This document shows, in pieces, positions 44,343-54,694 of a stretch of DNA of 64,000 bases. Numbering within the stretch: the stretch's first letter is position 1; each line of letters starts with the position of its first letter. Source of the stretch: Rana temporaria (taxonomy: Eukaryota > Chordata > Amphibia > Anura > Ranidae). The notes under the pieces were generated by a model that saw nothing but the letters and a program-made list of their open reading frames with translations, searched no databases and was not told where the DNA came from. The DNA lies in the NCBI RefSeq assembly GCF_905171775.1, contig NC_053494.1, positions 198,849,544 through 198,913,543 of the forward strand. Reading direction: 5' to 3'. The position numbers were made by a program, and so were the translations under genes.

Positions 44343-44663
44343 TTAATGGGCAATGACCCTTATTTTGCTTTTTTTATTTAAATTTTTTTTCCCCCTGAAA
44401 CTTCCCTCCTAAAGTGAAGGTGCGTGTTATACGCCGATAAATACGGTATATCCAAATAACACGCCCACGCTCATCTCTTCACCACACACAGCCACAAAGG
44501 CAAGAGAATTTGTGTTGGGTCGTGTATTAGTACTCGAACGAACATACTTAGACCAAATTTTAATGGTTCAAAGAATGTCAGGCAAAATGGTCAGCCCTTA
44601 CGCATGTTCACTTCATCAAATCTGGCCCACTTTGAAAAAAGTTTGGACACCCCTGCAGTAGAC

Positions 44664-44910
44664 TGTTCTAACTAGTGGGACCAGTAGATTTTCGAACGAA
44701 GATTCTAGGTACGTTCTACGACTGGACCAATGTAGTTCCAAAACAAAAAGCTTGGTTGCTTTACCGTTCACTTTTGGAAATTTAGAAATGTTAGAAATTT
44801 GTGAATTCAAGAAAACTTTCCATCCTGCTCCTTCAAATTTTCTCATCAATGTTTATGGTTGAAAGCAAATATCCATTTGACCGCACTAACTATTAGAAAA
44901 TCAAATGTTC
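44664..44910. other. Unassigned AT-rich spacer
   Basis: No recognised repeat. The 8-bp duplicate of the hAT target lies at its left edge, so it continues the pre-insertion sequence of 42300. Confidence 0.35.
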
Positions 44911-44914
44911 TTAA

Positions 44915-45088
44915 CCACTTCAGCCCCGGACCATTTGGCTCCCTGTTTTTAAATTCGGCACTGCGTCGCTTTAACTGACAATTGCGCGACGTGGCTCCCA
45001 AACCAAATTGACGTCCTTTTTTTCCCACAAATAGAGTTTTCTTTTGGGGTATTTGATCACCTCTGCGGTTTTTATTTTTTGCGCTATA
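44915..45088 (+). mobile_element. TTAA-family left end, truncated
   Basis: TTAA/CCACTTCAGCCCCGGACC, core GACAATTGCGCGACGTGG and CACAAATAGAG, stopping at GCGCTATAAA where another repeat begins. Confidence 0.75.
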
Positions 45089-45302
45089 AACCCCGGATTG
45101 CCTCTCGGGGGATTAGGAAGACATTTATTCCCCTGCTGTAGCAAATTGGATCATGCTCTGCTGGGGTTTTTTGCCTTCCTCTGGATCAACTGTGGGTATA
45201 GAATTGGGTATATGGGATTGTATGACATTTTTTATTTTATTAATTTATTTTTTTTATGGTTGAACTGGATGGACTTTTTTCAACCTGACTAACTATGTAA
45301 TT
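45089..45302. mobile_element. Retroelement-like repeat fragment
   Basis: GGGTTTTTTGCCTTCCTCTG and GGTTGAACTGGATGGACTTT ... TTTCAACCTGACTAACTATG are familiar phrases of a dispersed amphibian/fish repeat (recalled, class uncertain). No coding part. Confidence 0.45.
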
Positions 45303-45608
45303 ATACTGCGGCTGGTTGGCTCCCCTGGGTGAGCCGATGTAGCTGTACACCGCCTCTTTAAGACGCTGTAGGAGGCACACGCACGAAAATCCTGTGAACA
45401 GGGGGTGAGGCTGATACACACAGCCCAGCCTGGGATCCATCCTGCAGGTGCCCCACCAAAGGAAGCAGCTTTCTATGCAGAAGAGGAGGGGCCCAGAGCC
45501 CCAGCAGAAGACCCGAGAAGAGGCGGATTGGGGCTACTCTTTGGAACACCATTGCACAGGGCAGGTAAGTATGACATGTTTACTATTTTAATTACAAAAA
45601 AAACGGCT
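45303..45608. repeat. Dispersed repeat with exon-like splice-donor motif
   Basis: Ends GGGCAGGTAAGTATGACATG then TTTACTATTTTAATTACAAA, a phrase I recall as common in ranid sequence. CAG/GTAAGTAT is a strong splice-donor match. No frame is supported. Confidence 0.4.
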
Positions 45609-45611
45609 TTA

Positions 45612-45893
45612 GCCTAGGTTCACACTGCTGCGAATTCAAAATCGCGGTAAAAGGCGCGATTTTACCGCGATTTTGCGGCTGCGATTTTGCCGCAATTTCG
45701 GCCGCAATTTAATGTAAAACGCGGCCCGAAATCGCAAAAAGTAGTACAGGAACTACTTTTTGAAATCGCAGATGCGGCGTCGCACTGATTAGGACAGTGC
45801 CATTGCCGACAATTGCCGCCGATTTGAGATGCGATTTGACATGTCAAATCGCATCTCAAATCGTTCCAAATCGTACCCAGTGTGAACCAGGGC
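45612..45893. mobile_element. GTTCACAC-end foldback MITE
   Basis: GCCTAGGTTCACACTG and CAGTGTGAACCAGGGC are inverted; flanks TTA and TCA (2 of 3 match). The interior is an almost perfect hairpin of GCGATTTTACCGC and AATCGCATCTCAAATCG repeats. Confidence 0.8.
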
Positions 45894-46041
45894 TCACAAT
45901 CACTTTAGATAAAGAAAAAAAGTGGTAAAAATAAAATAAATAAGTACAATAAAAAAGAAAATGTAAGTCTCCCATCACCCCTGTACACACCCAAATGCAA
46001 AAAAATGTTTAATATTCCTATTGCACACATTCCTGGATTAA

Positions 46042-46557
46042 AGCGGGAGTTCACCCATAAAACAATTTTTTCAAAGAATCCCCTTAGATTCCTGCTCGTT
46101 TTGTCTAGGGGAATCGGCTAGTTGTTTTAAAATATGAGCTGTACTTACCGTTTTCGAGATGCATCTTCTCCGTCGCTTCTGGGTATGGGTCTTCGGGAGC
46201 GGGCGTTCTTTCTTGATTGACAGTCTTCCGAGAAGCTTCCGACGGTCGCATCCATCGCGTCACTAGTAGCCGAAAGAAGCCGAACGTCGGTGCGGCTCTA
46301 TACTGCGCCTGCGCACAGACGTTCGGCTTCTTTCGGAAAATCGCGACGCGATGGATGCGACCGTCGGAAGCCTCTCGGAAGACTGTCAATCAAAATAGGA
46401 ACGCCCAGTCCCGCAGCCCATACCCGGAAGCGGCGGAGAAGATGCATCTCGTAAACGGTAAGTACGGATCATATTTTAAAACAACTAGCCGATTCCACTA
46501 GACAAAATGAGCATGAAGCTAAGGGAAAAAATTGTTATGTACGGGTGAACCCCCGCT
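46042..46557. mobile_element. Long hairpin element AGCGGGAGTTCACCC, TTAA duplication
   Basis: TTAA at 46038-46041 and 46558-46561. Arms of about 235 bp (46042-46278, 46320-46557) are nearly perfect inverted copies; the loop is about 40 bp around GCGCCTGCGCAC. The two strands therefore read almost the same. No gene; the paired 94-residue frames are mirror artefacts. Confidence 0.93.
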
Positions 46558-46980
46558 TTAAGCTTGAGGATAATGGGTGCTGTAGCAACAACCAGCTGGA
46601 AACTGGAACCATCATAGAACAGTGTACATATTTGCCAAGAACACAGAAAAACAAATACTCCAAAACGTACTACTTTAGAACACAGAAAAACAAATACTTC
46701 ATATTTGCCAACACACCACGGATCTTCAGATAAAGTCCAAACATTTTTTATCGAAGAATGATCAAATCACAGCAAAGAAGTGCAAAGTTTCGGAGCCATG
46801 CAGGACCCCTTCATCAGGCATGTGACCCTAATGCAAACACATAGATTAGGGTGTGCACTTCAATGTAAATCAACATCAATATTGGATTGAGAGCAATAAT
46901 TCTAGAGCCAAAATCCATGGTTTACCCCAAACTGATAATCTGTAAAGACTTTTAAATCATCACAACCCATCTTTTATGTT
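46558..46980. other. Unassigned stretch with retroelement-like motif
   Basis: Contains a direct repeat of AACACAGAAAAACAAATACT (46640-46700) and CGGAGCCATGCAGGACCCCT then TCATCAGGCATGTG, again of the CATCAG/GATGAAG type. No gene. Confidence 0.35.
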
Positions 46981-47672
46981 TGTCAAGGCTGGGCTCAGCC
47001 CTTCATTCTCTGTGCTGGCAGCTCAGCTTTCAGCTAATTGCCAGCTCCCATCTCTCCACAGTGATCCACCTGTTGATGATCCTGCTCGTCAGCTCTGCCT
47101 ACTTAAAGCCTTCCAGTAAATTTGCTCTTTGCCTTCGCCTGTGTTAGAGCCGGTTCACACAGGGGCGGCACGACTTCTGGGGCGACTCGGCCAGGCGACA
47201 TGAAGACGACATATAAGGCGACTTGCAAAATGACTTCTGTATAGAAGTCAATGCAGGTCGCCCCGAGTCGCCCCCGAAGTAGTACAAGAACCTTTTTCTA
47301 AGTCGGAGCGATTTGCGTCGCTCCTATTAGAACGGTTCTATTCACTAGAATGGGTCGCGACTTGTCAGGCGGCTGCGTCGCCTGACGAGTCGCCCCAGTG
47401 TGAACCGGGTCTTAACATCACAATAGACTTTCTCCTGCGTTCCTGTTGAAGACCTGCTTGACTGACGTCCCCTCTGGCTACAGATCCTGTTTGCTGTACT
47501 ACTACCTGTATCGCTGGCTCTTGGACATTGGCTTCGCCGACTACCTGATCCAGTTACTGAACTCTGGCTATGTTTTGACTACGCTTACTCTGTTTATCTT
47601 TTTTTATTTTTAATATTAAACAAGTGTGATTTAACTGTACTTCTGTCTCGGTCTGATTCATGGTTTCTGACA
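46981..47672 (+). mobile_element. Solo LTR (TGTCAAGG...TTCTGACA)
   Basis: Begins TGTCAAGGCTGGGC and ends GGTTTCTGACA; flanks ATGTT and ATATT match 4 of 5, as a 5-bp LTR duplication would. A TACTTAAAG box (47099), CTTCGCCTGTGTTAG, and AATATTAAA before the end fit LTR regulatory parts. No gag or pol nearby, so a solo LTR. It carries a nested MITE. Confidence 0.65.
47147..47411. mobile_element. GTTCACAC-end MITE in the LTR, TTA duplication
   Basis: GAGCCGGTTCACACAGG and CAGTGTGAACCGGGTC; TTA at 47144-47146 and 47412-47414. Hairpin interior with GGCGACTTG/AAGTCG repeats. Confidence 0.88.
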
Positions 47673-48730
47673 ATATTTTGCCAAAAATTTGGATATAATA
47701 AATTGTTTGTTTGTTTTTTTGCTTTAAAGTTCATTTTTGCATATACATTGCAACACAACAAAATTGCAGTTGCCACTATTTTATTCTCCAAGGTTCTGTT
47801 TACATAATTGTTTAGGGGTTAAAATTATTTTCTAACAAAAAAATACAGATGTTAACACGTGTGCAAAAATTATTTAAGAATTTCTCCAGTAGACAAGCGG
47901 CTAAACAACAAAGCGTGGGACAAAATATAGACTTTAAAATCATTTCACATTATGCTTTTATGTGTCTCTAATGACTTCATGCTTTGGAATTATAGAGTAA
48001 CAATATTGTCTAGCTTTCACCACCCTTCGGGAATATGCAGAATATCGGTCGTGGAGCCAATTTTTGTTTTGATGCTGTAGAGGATAAAAATTAGTTCTGC
48101 ATTTCAAGTTGACTTGGAAGAACCCTTGACTCATCAAAATAAATCAAGTGATATTCCGCTTTTTGTTTGGTTTGTTTTTTTATTGTCTGAAATTTAGTTT
48201 TAGTTCTGGGGGGTTTTATAGCTCCAGTTTCTTGTTTTGTATTTTTGTTTTTGTTTTGTTTTTTGCTTTCTTTTGATGTTTTTTTTCCTCCCTTGAAACA
48301 CTGTCCAAATATATCAAGTATAATGGAAAATGTCCAAAAGTTTCATAAAAATTTCCATTGTTTTTATTCTCATTAAATTGTTTATTATTGGCTCTTAATA
48401 CATAAGCCCCAACAATGAACTTCTCTTGGTTGCTCCCTTTTGGTCCATTTAGTATACCATTGAAAGTGTTTTATTATAGCTGTTTGATAAGTGAAAGAAT
48501 ATACCCGTTCCTGCTAGAAATCCAGTGCTTACCTGTATCCTTTGCAGTCATATCTCAAGCATTGTTATTACATATGCACAATTCTCCTCTGTAAACTACA
48601 TAACACACCTCCTTCCTATATTATTGAGATGAAAAGAGTGGGAGGGGTCATGTAGCCCTATGACAATTCCTATATTAAGATGACAACTCCTCTACAGATA
48701 CAGTACAGTTTTCGTTGTCACCCTAGGACA
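47673..48730. other. Non-repetitive AT-rich block, candidate conserved noncoding element
   Basis: No transposon ends or tandem repeats. 47880-48180 (ATTATGCTTTTATGTGTCTC, TAATGACTTCATGCTTTGG, CAATATTGTCTAGC) has the texture of a vertebrate enhancer: homeodomain and AT-rich motifs, no CpG decay pattern. Poly-T tracts at 48160-48290. Not proven. Confidence 0.4.
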
Positions 48731-49699
48731 GAAAGGCCCTATATGAGCATCTTCTGCCCAGCTGCCTTGATTGGCTGATGCGGGATTATAACACTCCCAT
48801 GCGGGAATCCCCGCTGACAACTGAATTTAAAAAAAAGAATTGCCAGCAAGGAAAAAATAAGAAAAAAATGGAGTGGGGTCCCGCCCCCCAATAAAAAAAA
48901 AGGGTATGGGGTCCCGCCCCCCTTCAGCTCTGGTATGGATTGGGAGGGGGACCCCACGCCAATTTTTTTAAATAGCGTATTGTCCCCCCAAATCACCTTG
49001 TCCCCATGTTGATGGAGACAAGGGCCTTTTGTATTGTAGTGTAAAAAATTACAGTAGGCAGTTTTTGTCCATTCCTTTATTAAAAATAAATAACAACAAA
49101 CCCCCCCCCCCCCCCCCCGAAGTTAATCCATCATCAATCATGACTCTCACCGTCGACCCAAAAAAAGAAAGAAAAAAAAGCTTCACTCCCACCGTCTGCC
49201 AGCCCCGTCTGACAGTCCTTACATAACTAAGGGGCGGGGTCACCTGCTGATGTAACTGAGTGACCCTGCCCCCTTAGGATGTCATTGACCCAGCATGCCC
49301 CTGGCCAACAATATCACAAGGGGGCGTTTTCTTTTTTCGGGGCAGTGGTGTGCCAGGATTGATGGATTTACTTTGGGGGACATTGTTTTTGTTAAAGGAA
49401 TTGTCAAACACTGCCTACTGTAATTTTTTACACAAAGCATTTTTTCTTTTTTTTGGGTGAATGAGTAGGGGTACTATGTACCCCATACTCATTTACATGG
49501 GGTGTCGGGATCTCCAATTGTTAAAGGCGGCTTCCAGATTCCAAAAGCTTCCCACCCACAGATCCCCACATCAAACCGCCATGTTTGTGGAGAAGAGGCC
49601 CTTGTCCCCATCAACTTGGGGACAAGGTGCTTAGGGAGCACCGGCCCATGTTGAGAGCATGTGGCCTGGTATGGATCGGGGGGTGGGGCCCTTCCCTAA
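48731..49699. repeat. Dispersed inverted-repeat region (GGGACCCCACGCC)
   Basis: CTTGTCCCCATGTTGATGGA (48998) is echoed inverted and direct near 49596 (CTTGTCCCCATCAACTTGG). GGGGTCCCGCCCCCC occurs twice (48877, 48911). Poly-C 49100-49118. Probably a decayed foldback element. No gene. Confidence 0.5.
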
Positions 49700-50345
49700 A
49701 TGCTCGCATCAAGGTCTGATATAATATGATGTTTGTGCAAAGGTTATTGCGTCTACAAACTATGGGATATTTTTATGGCAGTTTTTATTTATACTAGTAA
49801 TAGCGCTGATCAGCAATAAAAAAAATTTCGGGACTGCGACATTGCGGCGGACAAATCTGACACTAAGTGACACTTTTTGGGTACCAGTGACATCACTACA
49901 ATGATCAGTGCTAAAAAAATGTACTGTCACATTAGTAAAATGACACTGGCAGGCAAGGGGTAACATCAGGGGCGATTAAAGGGTTAAATGTGTGCCCTGG
50001 GAGTGCTTGCTAACTGTAGGAGGATGCTTTGACTGGGGGAAAACAGAGATCCGTGTTCCTGCTTAGCAGAAACACAAGATTTCCATCTTCCCCTCTGACA
50101 GAACAGCGATCTGCTTTGTTTACATAGGCAGACCGCCGTTCTGCCTCTCTTTAGAGAGATCGCCACGTGCCGGCGAACATCAGATCTACGGGACCCGCTG
50201 TGTCCAGTCATATCGGGAGCAGGGTCGCTGGTGGCGCGCCACCGCCCCCCCCCCCCCCCAACACGGAAGAAGCCGGGACATATCTGTATGTGATGTTGCG
50301 CTAATGGACCAAGCTGCTGCAGTAAAAGTACATTGGGTGGTCCAG
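49700..50345 (+). mobile_element. TTAA-family element, left end missing
   Basis: Starts in the family middle (CAAAGGTTATTGCGTCTACA), then TACTAGTAATAGCG, ACTGGCAGGCAAGGGG and the GC-rich right end with CAGATTTCCATCTTCCCC; closes near TCCAGAAGCTGTTAA at 50352. Poly-C at 50246-50258. Confidence 0.65.
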
Positions 50346-50352
50346 AAGCTGT

Positions 50353-50649
50353 TAAAGACTATGAGAAACGTTTCATAGTCATGCAAAGGGTGTTTTTAAG
50401 ACTTTATTTCCTGTATCACTAGCAAGTGTTCTCAGATCATCAACTTGCCAACCACAGTGGGTGAGGCTGACTGGTGCAGGACAGCTATACCTGAATGAAA
50501 AAGCAAAGCCCTGAGCAGGTAGGCTCTACTCCATCTATACACCTGGAGACTACATTTTTTATTTCTGTAGCTAATAATTCATAGGATCATTTTAAAAACG
50601 GACTCAAAATACACATTCTTTCTACTAATTGTTATTGCTACAATACTAT
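50353..50649. other. Unassigned single-copy-like spacer
   Basis: No repeat or coding frame recognised. Confidence 0.35.
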
Positions 50650-51220
50650 CCTACAGCCAGTGGCGTCGCTAGTTGGGGGCGGGGTGTGCGGGCTGCACCC
50701 GGGTGACACCCGCCAGAGGGGTGATACCTGTGAGTAGCGGCACCACCAACACCGCCCGCTAGCCCTGATTATCTGTGCATCGCGCAGCGGCTGTGTCCCT
50801 CAGTGGAGCAGACAAAAGCCGCCTCCCCCTCTTCTTTGTTTACATCCACAGAAGAAGAGGAGCCCGAGCTTGATAGACACACTGTTGAGTCCGCGCTGTT
50901 CTGAGGTCTGTAAGGGGGGTGTCTATACTGATGGGGGGGGTCTGCACTGAGGGGGTGTCTGTACTGAGGGGGGTGTCTGAACTGAGGGGGGTGTCTGTAC
51001 TGCTGGGGGGTCTATGTACTGATAGGAGTCTGCACTGAGGGGGGTGTATTTACTGATGGGAAGTCTGCACTGAGGGGGTGTCTGTACTGCTGGGGGGGTC
51101 TGCACTGAGGGAGGTCTGCACTGTGGGTGTGTGAACTGGTGGGTGTCTGTACTGCTGGGGGAGTCTGCACTGGGGGGTGTCTGTACTGCTGAGGGGGGTC
51201 TGCACTGAGGGGGTGTCTGC

Positions 51221-52120
51221 CAGGGCCGGCCCTATGATGGGACCGGGTGGTACCATGGGTACCAGGCAGCACTTTTAGGGGGGCAGCATATTTTTTGTGC
51301 TATAAATATATATATTTTTTAACTTTTTGCTATAATAAATATCCCCAAAATTTAGAAAAATAAACTATTTTCTTCAGTTTAGGCCAATATGTATTCTTCT
51401 ACATATTTTTGGTACCAAAAAAAAAAAAAACACAATTAGCGTACATTGATTAGTTTGCGCAAAAGACATTGTGGCCGCCGGCAATTCACAGGTCCCTTTA
51501 TACTCCTGGATATATGTATAGAGCCATGGCAGGTCCTTTTATACGCCTTTATGCATGTATAGAGCCATGACAGGCCCTCTTTATACATCGATAGAGCCCT
51601 GACAGGTCCTTTTATACTCCTTTATACATGTATAGAGCCCTGACAGGTCCTTTTATACTCCTTTATACATGTATAGAGCCATGACAGGTCCTCTTTATAC
51701 TCCTATATACATTTATAGAGCCATGGCAGGTCCTCTTTATATCCCTTTACATGTAAAGAGTCTCGACAGGTCATCTATATACATGTATAGAGCCATGACA
51801 GGTCCTCTTTATACATCTATAGAGCCATGACAGGCCCTTGTTATACTCCTTTATACATGTATAGAGCCATGTCAAGTACTCTTTATAGTCCTATATACAT
51901 TTATAGAGACAGGTCCTCTTGATATTCCTTTACATGTAAAGAGTAATGACAGGTCCTCTTTATACTCCTTTATACATGTATAGAGCCATGACGGGTCCCC
52001 TTTAGTTATGATATAAAATAATGAATGTGGGGGCCTTTTGGTTGGCGTGATTTTTTTTCTGGGGGGGGGGCAGCATTTCATTCTTGGTCCCAGGCAGCAC
52101 AATGTCTTGGGCCGGCACTG
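51221..52120. mobile_element. hAT element nested in a hAT, 8-bp duplication GTGTCTGC
   Basis: CAGGGCCGGCCCTATGATGG and CTTGGGCCGGCACTG ends; GTGTCTGC is exact at 51213-51220 and 52121-52128. It carries a TTAA-family scrap (51290-51470, TTTTTGCTATAATAAATATC) and its own minisatellite. Confidence 0.9.
51500..52010. repeat. Minisatellite TATACATGTATAGAGCCATG
   Basis: About a dozen units of roughly 38-52 bp made of ACAGGTCCTTTTATACTCC and TTTATACATGTATAGAGCC in the nested hAT. Confidence 0.9.
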
Positions 52121-52945
52121 GTGTCTGCACTGAGGGCGTGTATGTACTGATGGGGGGTCTGCATTGAGGGGGTGTTTGTACTGCTGGGGGGTCTGCACTG
52201 AGGGGGGTGTGAACTGGGGGGATGTCTATACTGCTGAGGGAGTCTGCACTGGGGGGTGTCTGTACTGATGAAGGAGTCTGCACTGAGGTGGGGGTGTCTA
52301 TACTTATGGAGGGGGGTCTGCACTGAGGTTGGGATGTGTGTACTGATGGAAGGGTCTGCACTGAGGGGGTGTCTGTACTGAGGGAGGGGGGTCTATATTG
52401 ATGGAGGGGGAACTGTACTTAGTGGGGGGTCTATACTAAGGGAGGGGGGTCTGTACTTAGTGGGGGGTCTATACTGAGGGAGGGGGGGTGTACTTAGTGG
52501 GGGGTCTATACTGAGGGAGGGGGGTCTGTACTTAGTGAGGGGTCTATACTGAGGGAGGGGGGTCTATATTGATGGAGGGGGAACTGTACTTAGTGAGGGG
52601 TCTATACTGAGGGAGGGGGGGTCTGTACTTAGTGGGGGGTCTATACTGAGGGAGGGGGTGTGTACTTAGTGGGGGGTCTATACTGAGGGAGGGGGGGTCT
52701 GTACTTAGTGAGGGGTCTATACTGAGGGAGGGGGGTCTATATTGATGGAGGGGGAACTGTACTCAGTGGGGGGTCTATACTGAGGGGTGGGGGGTCTATA
52801 CTGAGGGAGGGGGTGTGTACTTAGTGGGGGGTCTATACTGAGGGAGGGGGGGTCTGTAATGAGGGAGGGCTATAGTTGGTGGGGGTGACACCATTTTTTT
52901 TTCGCACCAGGTGACACCAACCCTAGTGACGCCACTGCCTCCAGC

Positions 52946-53586
52946 TGGCTGACCCCTATTACTGCCTTCAATGTTCTAACTATAAAACAAAAATTCTCCA
53001 CGGTTTGTTTTTTATATCACAACAAAAGGAATGCGCAGACCTGGGCTTAAACTTTTGATTAAAAACGTCTTAAATATCTGGCCGCTTAAACGCGCTATAA
53101 AATGCTGGTGGCCTTGCAACTTCCCCTTGATAAATCTTTGCTCATTTTTCTTAATTCCTTTACACAAAGATTCCCCTGAAGACCTCCAAATGTTAATGGA
53201 AATCATTGTTGGCTTGGTAAGGTTACGATTAGTATGCCGTCCACCTCCACTCCCGGGGTCCTTTAGAACAGCAGATTCCAGACTGCGCCTCTCCACTGTC
53301 TGATCGCCAAGGAGACCTGTTGACAAAAGATGTTCTGTGGCTCTTTAGGTTTACATCATCGACAGTTATTCTTCCTAAGGTTTCCTCGGTCACATTGTGA
53401 GCAGTTTATAAGGGCAGGGAGGGCTCAGCTTGCCTCCTCAGTGGAGGACAATAAGCGGAATTTTTTAGGCCACTTAGGAAACAGCTTGGCTGCTGCGATG
53501 TGTTCCCAGACTCCTCTGGTTCACTCGCATGTCTTTTTTCAGGCCTGGTCCGTTTCTACTCAGAAAAACCAAATTCAATGAATTTT
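52946..53586. other. Non-repetitive block, candidate conserved noncoding element
   Basis: Between two transposons lies 640 bp without repeats: ACCTCCAAATGTTAATGGAA, TCATTGTTGGC, GCGCTATAAAATGC, then GTTTCCTCGGTCACATTGTG. The frames here (90 and 104 residues) are on both strands, short, and without domain similarity, so I do not call a gene. Confidence 0.4.
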
Positions 53587-53606
53587 GGGCCAGATTCACG
53601 TAGAAG

Positions 53607-54694
53607 CAGGGCTGGACTGGGACAAAAATTTGGCCCTGGATTTCATCCAGACCGGCCCACTGACAGATTTTTCCAATGTGGGCGGACAGGCAGGGAAAGG
53701 AGGTGAACGCTGCGGGGAGGGAGAGGAGGGGAACGCTGCGGGAGAGAGAGGAGGTGAACGATGCGGGAGGGAGAGGAGGTGAACGCTGCGGGGAGGGAGA
53801 GGAGGTGAATGCTGCGGGAGGGAGAGGAGGTGAACGCTGCGGGAGGGAGAGGAGGTGAACGCTGCGGGAGGGAGAGGAGGTGAACGCTGCGGGGAGGGAG
53901 AGGAGGTGAATGCTGCGGGAGGGAGAGGAGGTGAACGCTGCGGGAGGGAGAGGAGGTGAACGCTGCGGGAGGGAGAGGAGGTGAACGCTGCGGGAGGGAG
54001 AGGAGGTGAACGCTGCGGGAGGGAGAGGAGGTGAACGCTGCGGGAGGGAGAGAAGGTGAACGCTGCAGGGAGGGAGAGGAGGTGAATGCTGCGGGGGGGG
54101 GAGAGGAGGTGAACTCTGCGGAGAGATGGAGGAGGTGAACGCTGCGGGGAGGGAGAGGAGGTGAACGCTGCGGGAGGGAGAGGAGGTGAACGATGCGGGG
54201 AGGGAGAGGAGGTGAACGCTGCGGGAGGGAGAGAAGGTGAACGCTGCAGGGAGGGAGAGGAGGTGAATGCTGCGGGGGGAGAGGAGGTGAACTCTGCGGA
54301 GAGATGGAGGAGGTGAACGCTGCGGGGAGGGAGAGGAGGTGAACGCTGCGGGGAGGGAGAGGAGGTGAACGATGCGGGGAGAGGAGGTGAACGCTGCGGG
54401 AGGGAGAGGAGGTGCACGATGCGGGGAGGGAGAGGAGGTGAACGCTGCGGGGAGGGAGAGAAGGTGAACGCTGCAGGGAGGGAGAGGAGGTGAACTCTGC
54501 AGAGAGATGGAGGAGGTGAACGCTGCGGGGAGGGAGAGGAGGTGAACGCTGCGGGGAGGGAGAGGAGGTGAGCGCTGCGGGGAAGGGGAGACAGAGGAGC
54601 GGAGGGGGCGGCGGCCGCTGTCACTGAAGCCGGCCCACTGAGCCATCGGCCCACCGGGAAACTCCCTGTTGTCCAGATGGCCAGTCCATCCCTG
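53607..54694. mobile_element. hAT MITE CAGGGCTGGACTGG, 8-bp duplication CGTAGAAG
   Basis: CAGGGCTGGACTGG and CCAGTCCATCCCTG are inverted; CGTAGAAG is exact at 53599-53606 and 54695-54702. Next to the ends GGCCCTGGATTTCATCC and CGGCCCACTGAGCC. The rest is a minisatellite. Confidence 0.96.
53697..54585. repeat. 24-27-bp minisatellite GAGGTGAACGCTGCGGGAGG
   Basis: About 35 tandem units of GGAGAGGAGGTGAACGCTGC with G-run length variants; a 230-bp higher-order block (with AGAGATGGAGGAGG) recurs. Minus-strand Ser/Pro-rich frames of 390 and 412 residues are artefacts. Confidence 0.95.

Larger units (their letters stand above)
42335..44655. mobile_element. Composite hAT element, 8-bp duplication CAGTAGAC
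   Basis: CAGGCATGTCCAAAGTCCGG at the left and AAAGTTTGGACACCCCTG at the right are inverted; CAGTAGAC is exact at 42327-42334 and 44656-44663. Inside is an inverted pair TTTGGATATATACTGTATTT / TACGGTATATCCAAAT (42413-42440, 44425-44460) marking another element, which in turn holds the TTAA-flanked element 42970-44342. No transposase remains. Confidence 0.9.
50658..52937. mobile_element. hAT element CAGTGGCGTCGCTAG with minisatellite
   Basis: CAGTGGCGTCGCTAG and CTAGTGACGCCACTG are inverted; flanks CCTACAGC (50650-50657) and CCTCCAGC (52938-52945) match 7 of 8. The inside is an expanded array of GGGGTGTCTGTACTGATG / GGGGGTCTATACTGAGGG units (50910-51220 and 52121-52870), split by a second hAT. 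No transposase. Confidence 0.85.

Noticed and set aside
46105..46501. Two 94-residue frames on opposite strands with nearly the same sequence
   Set aside because: Mirror images caused by the near-perfect hairpin; not two genes.
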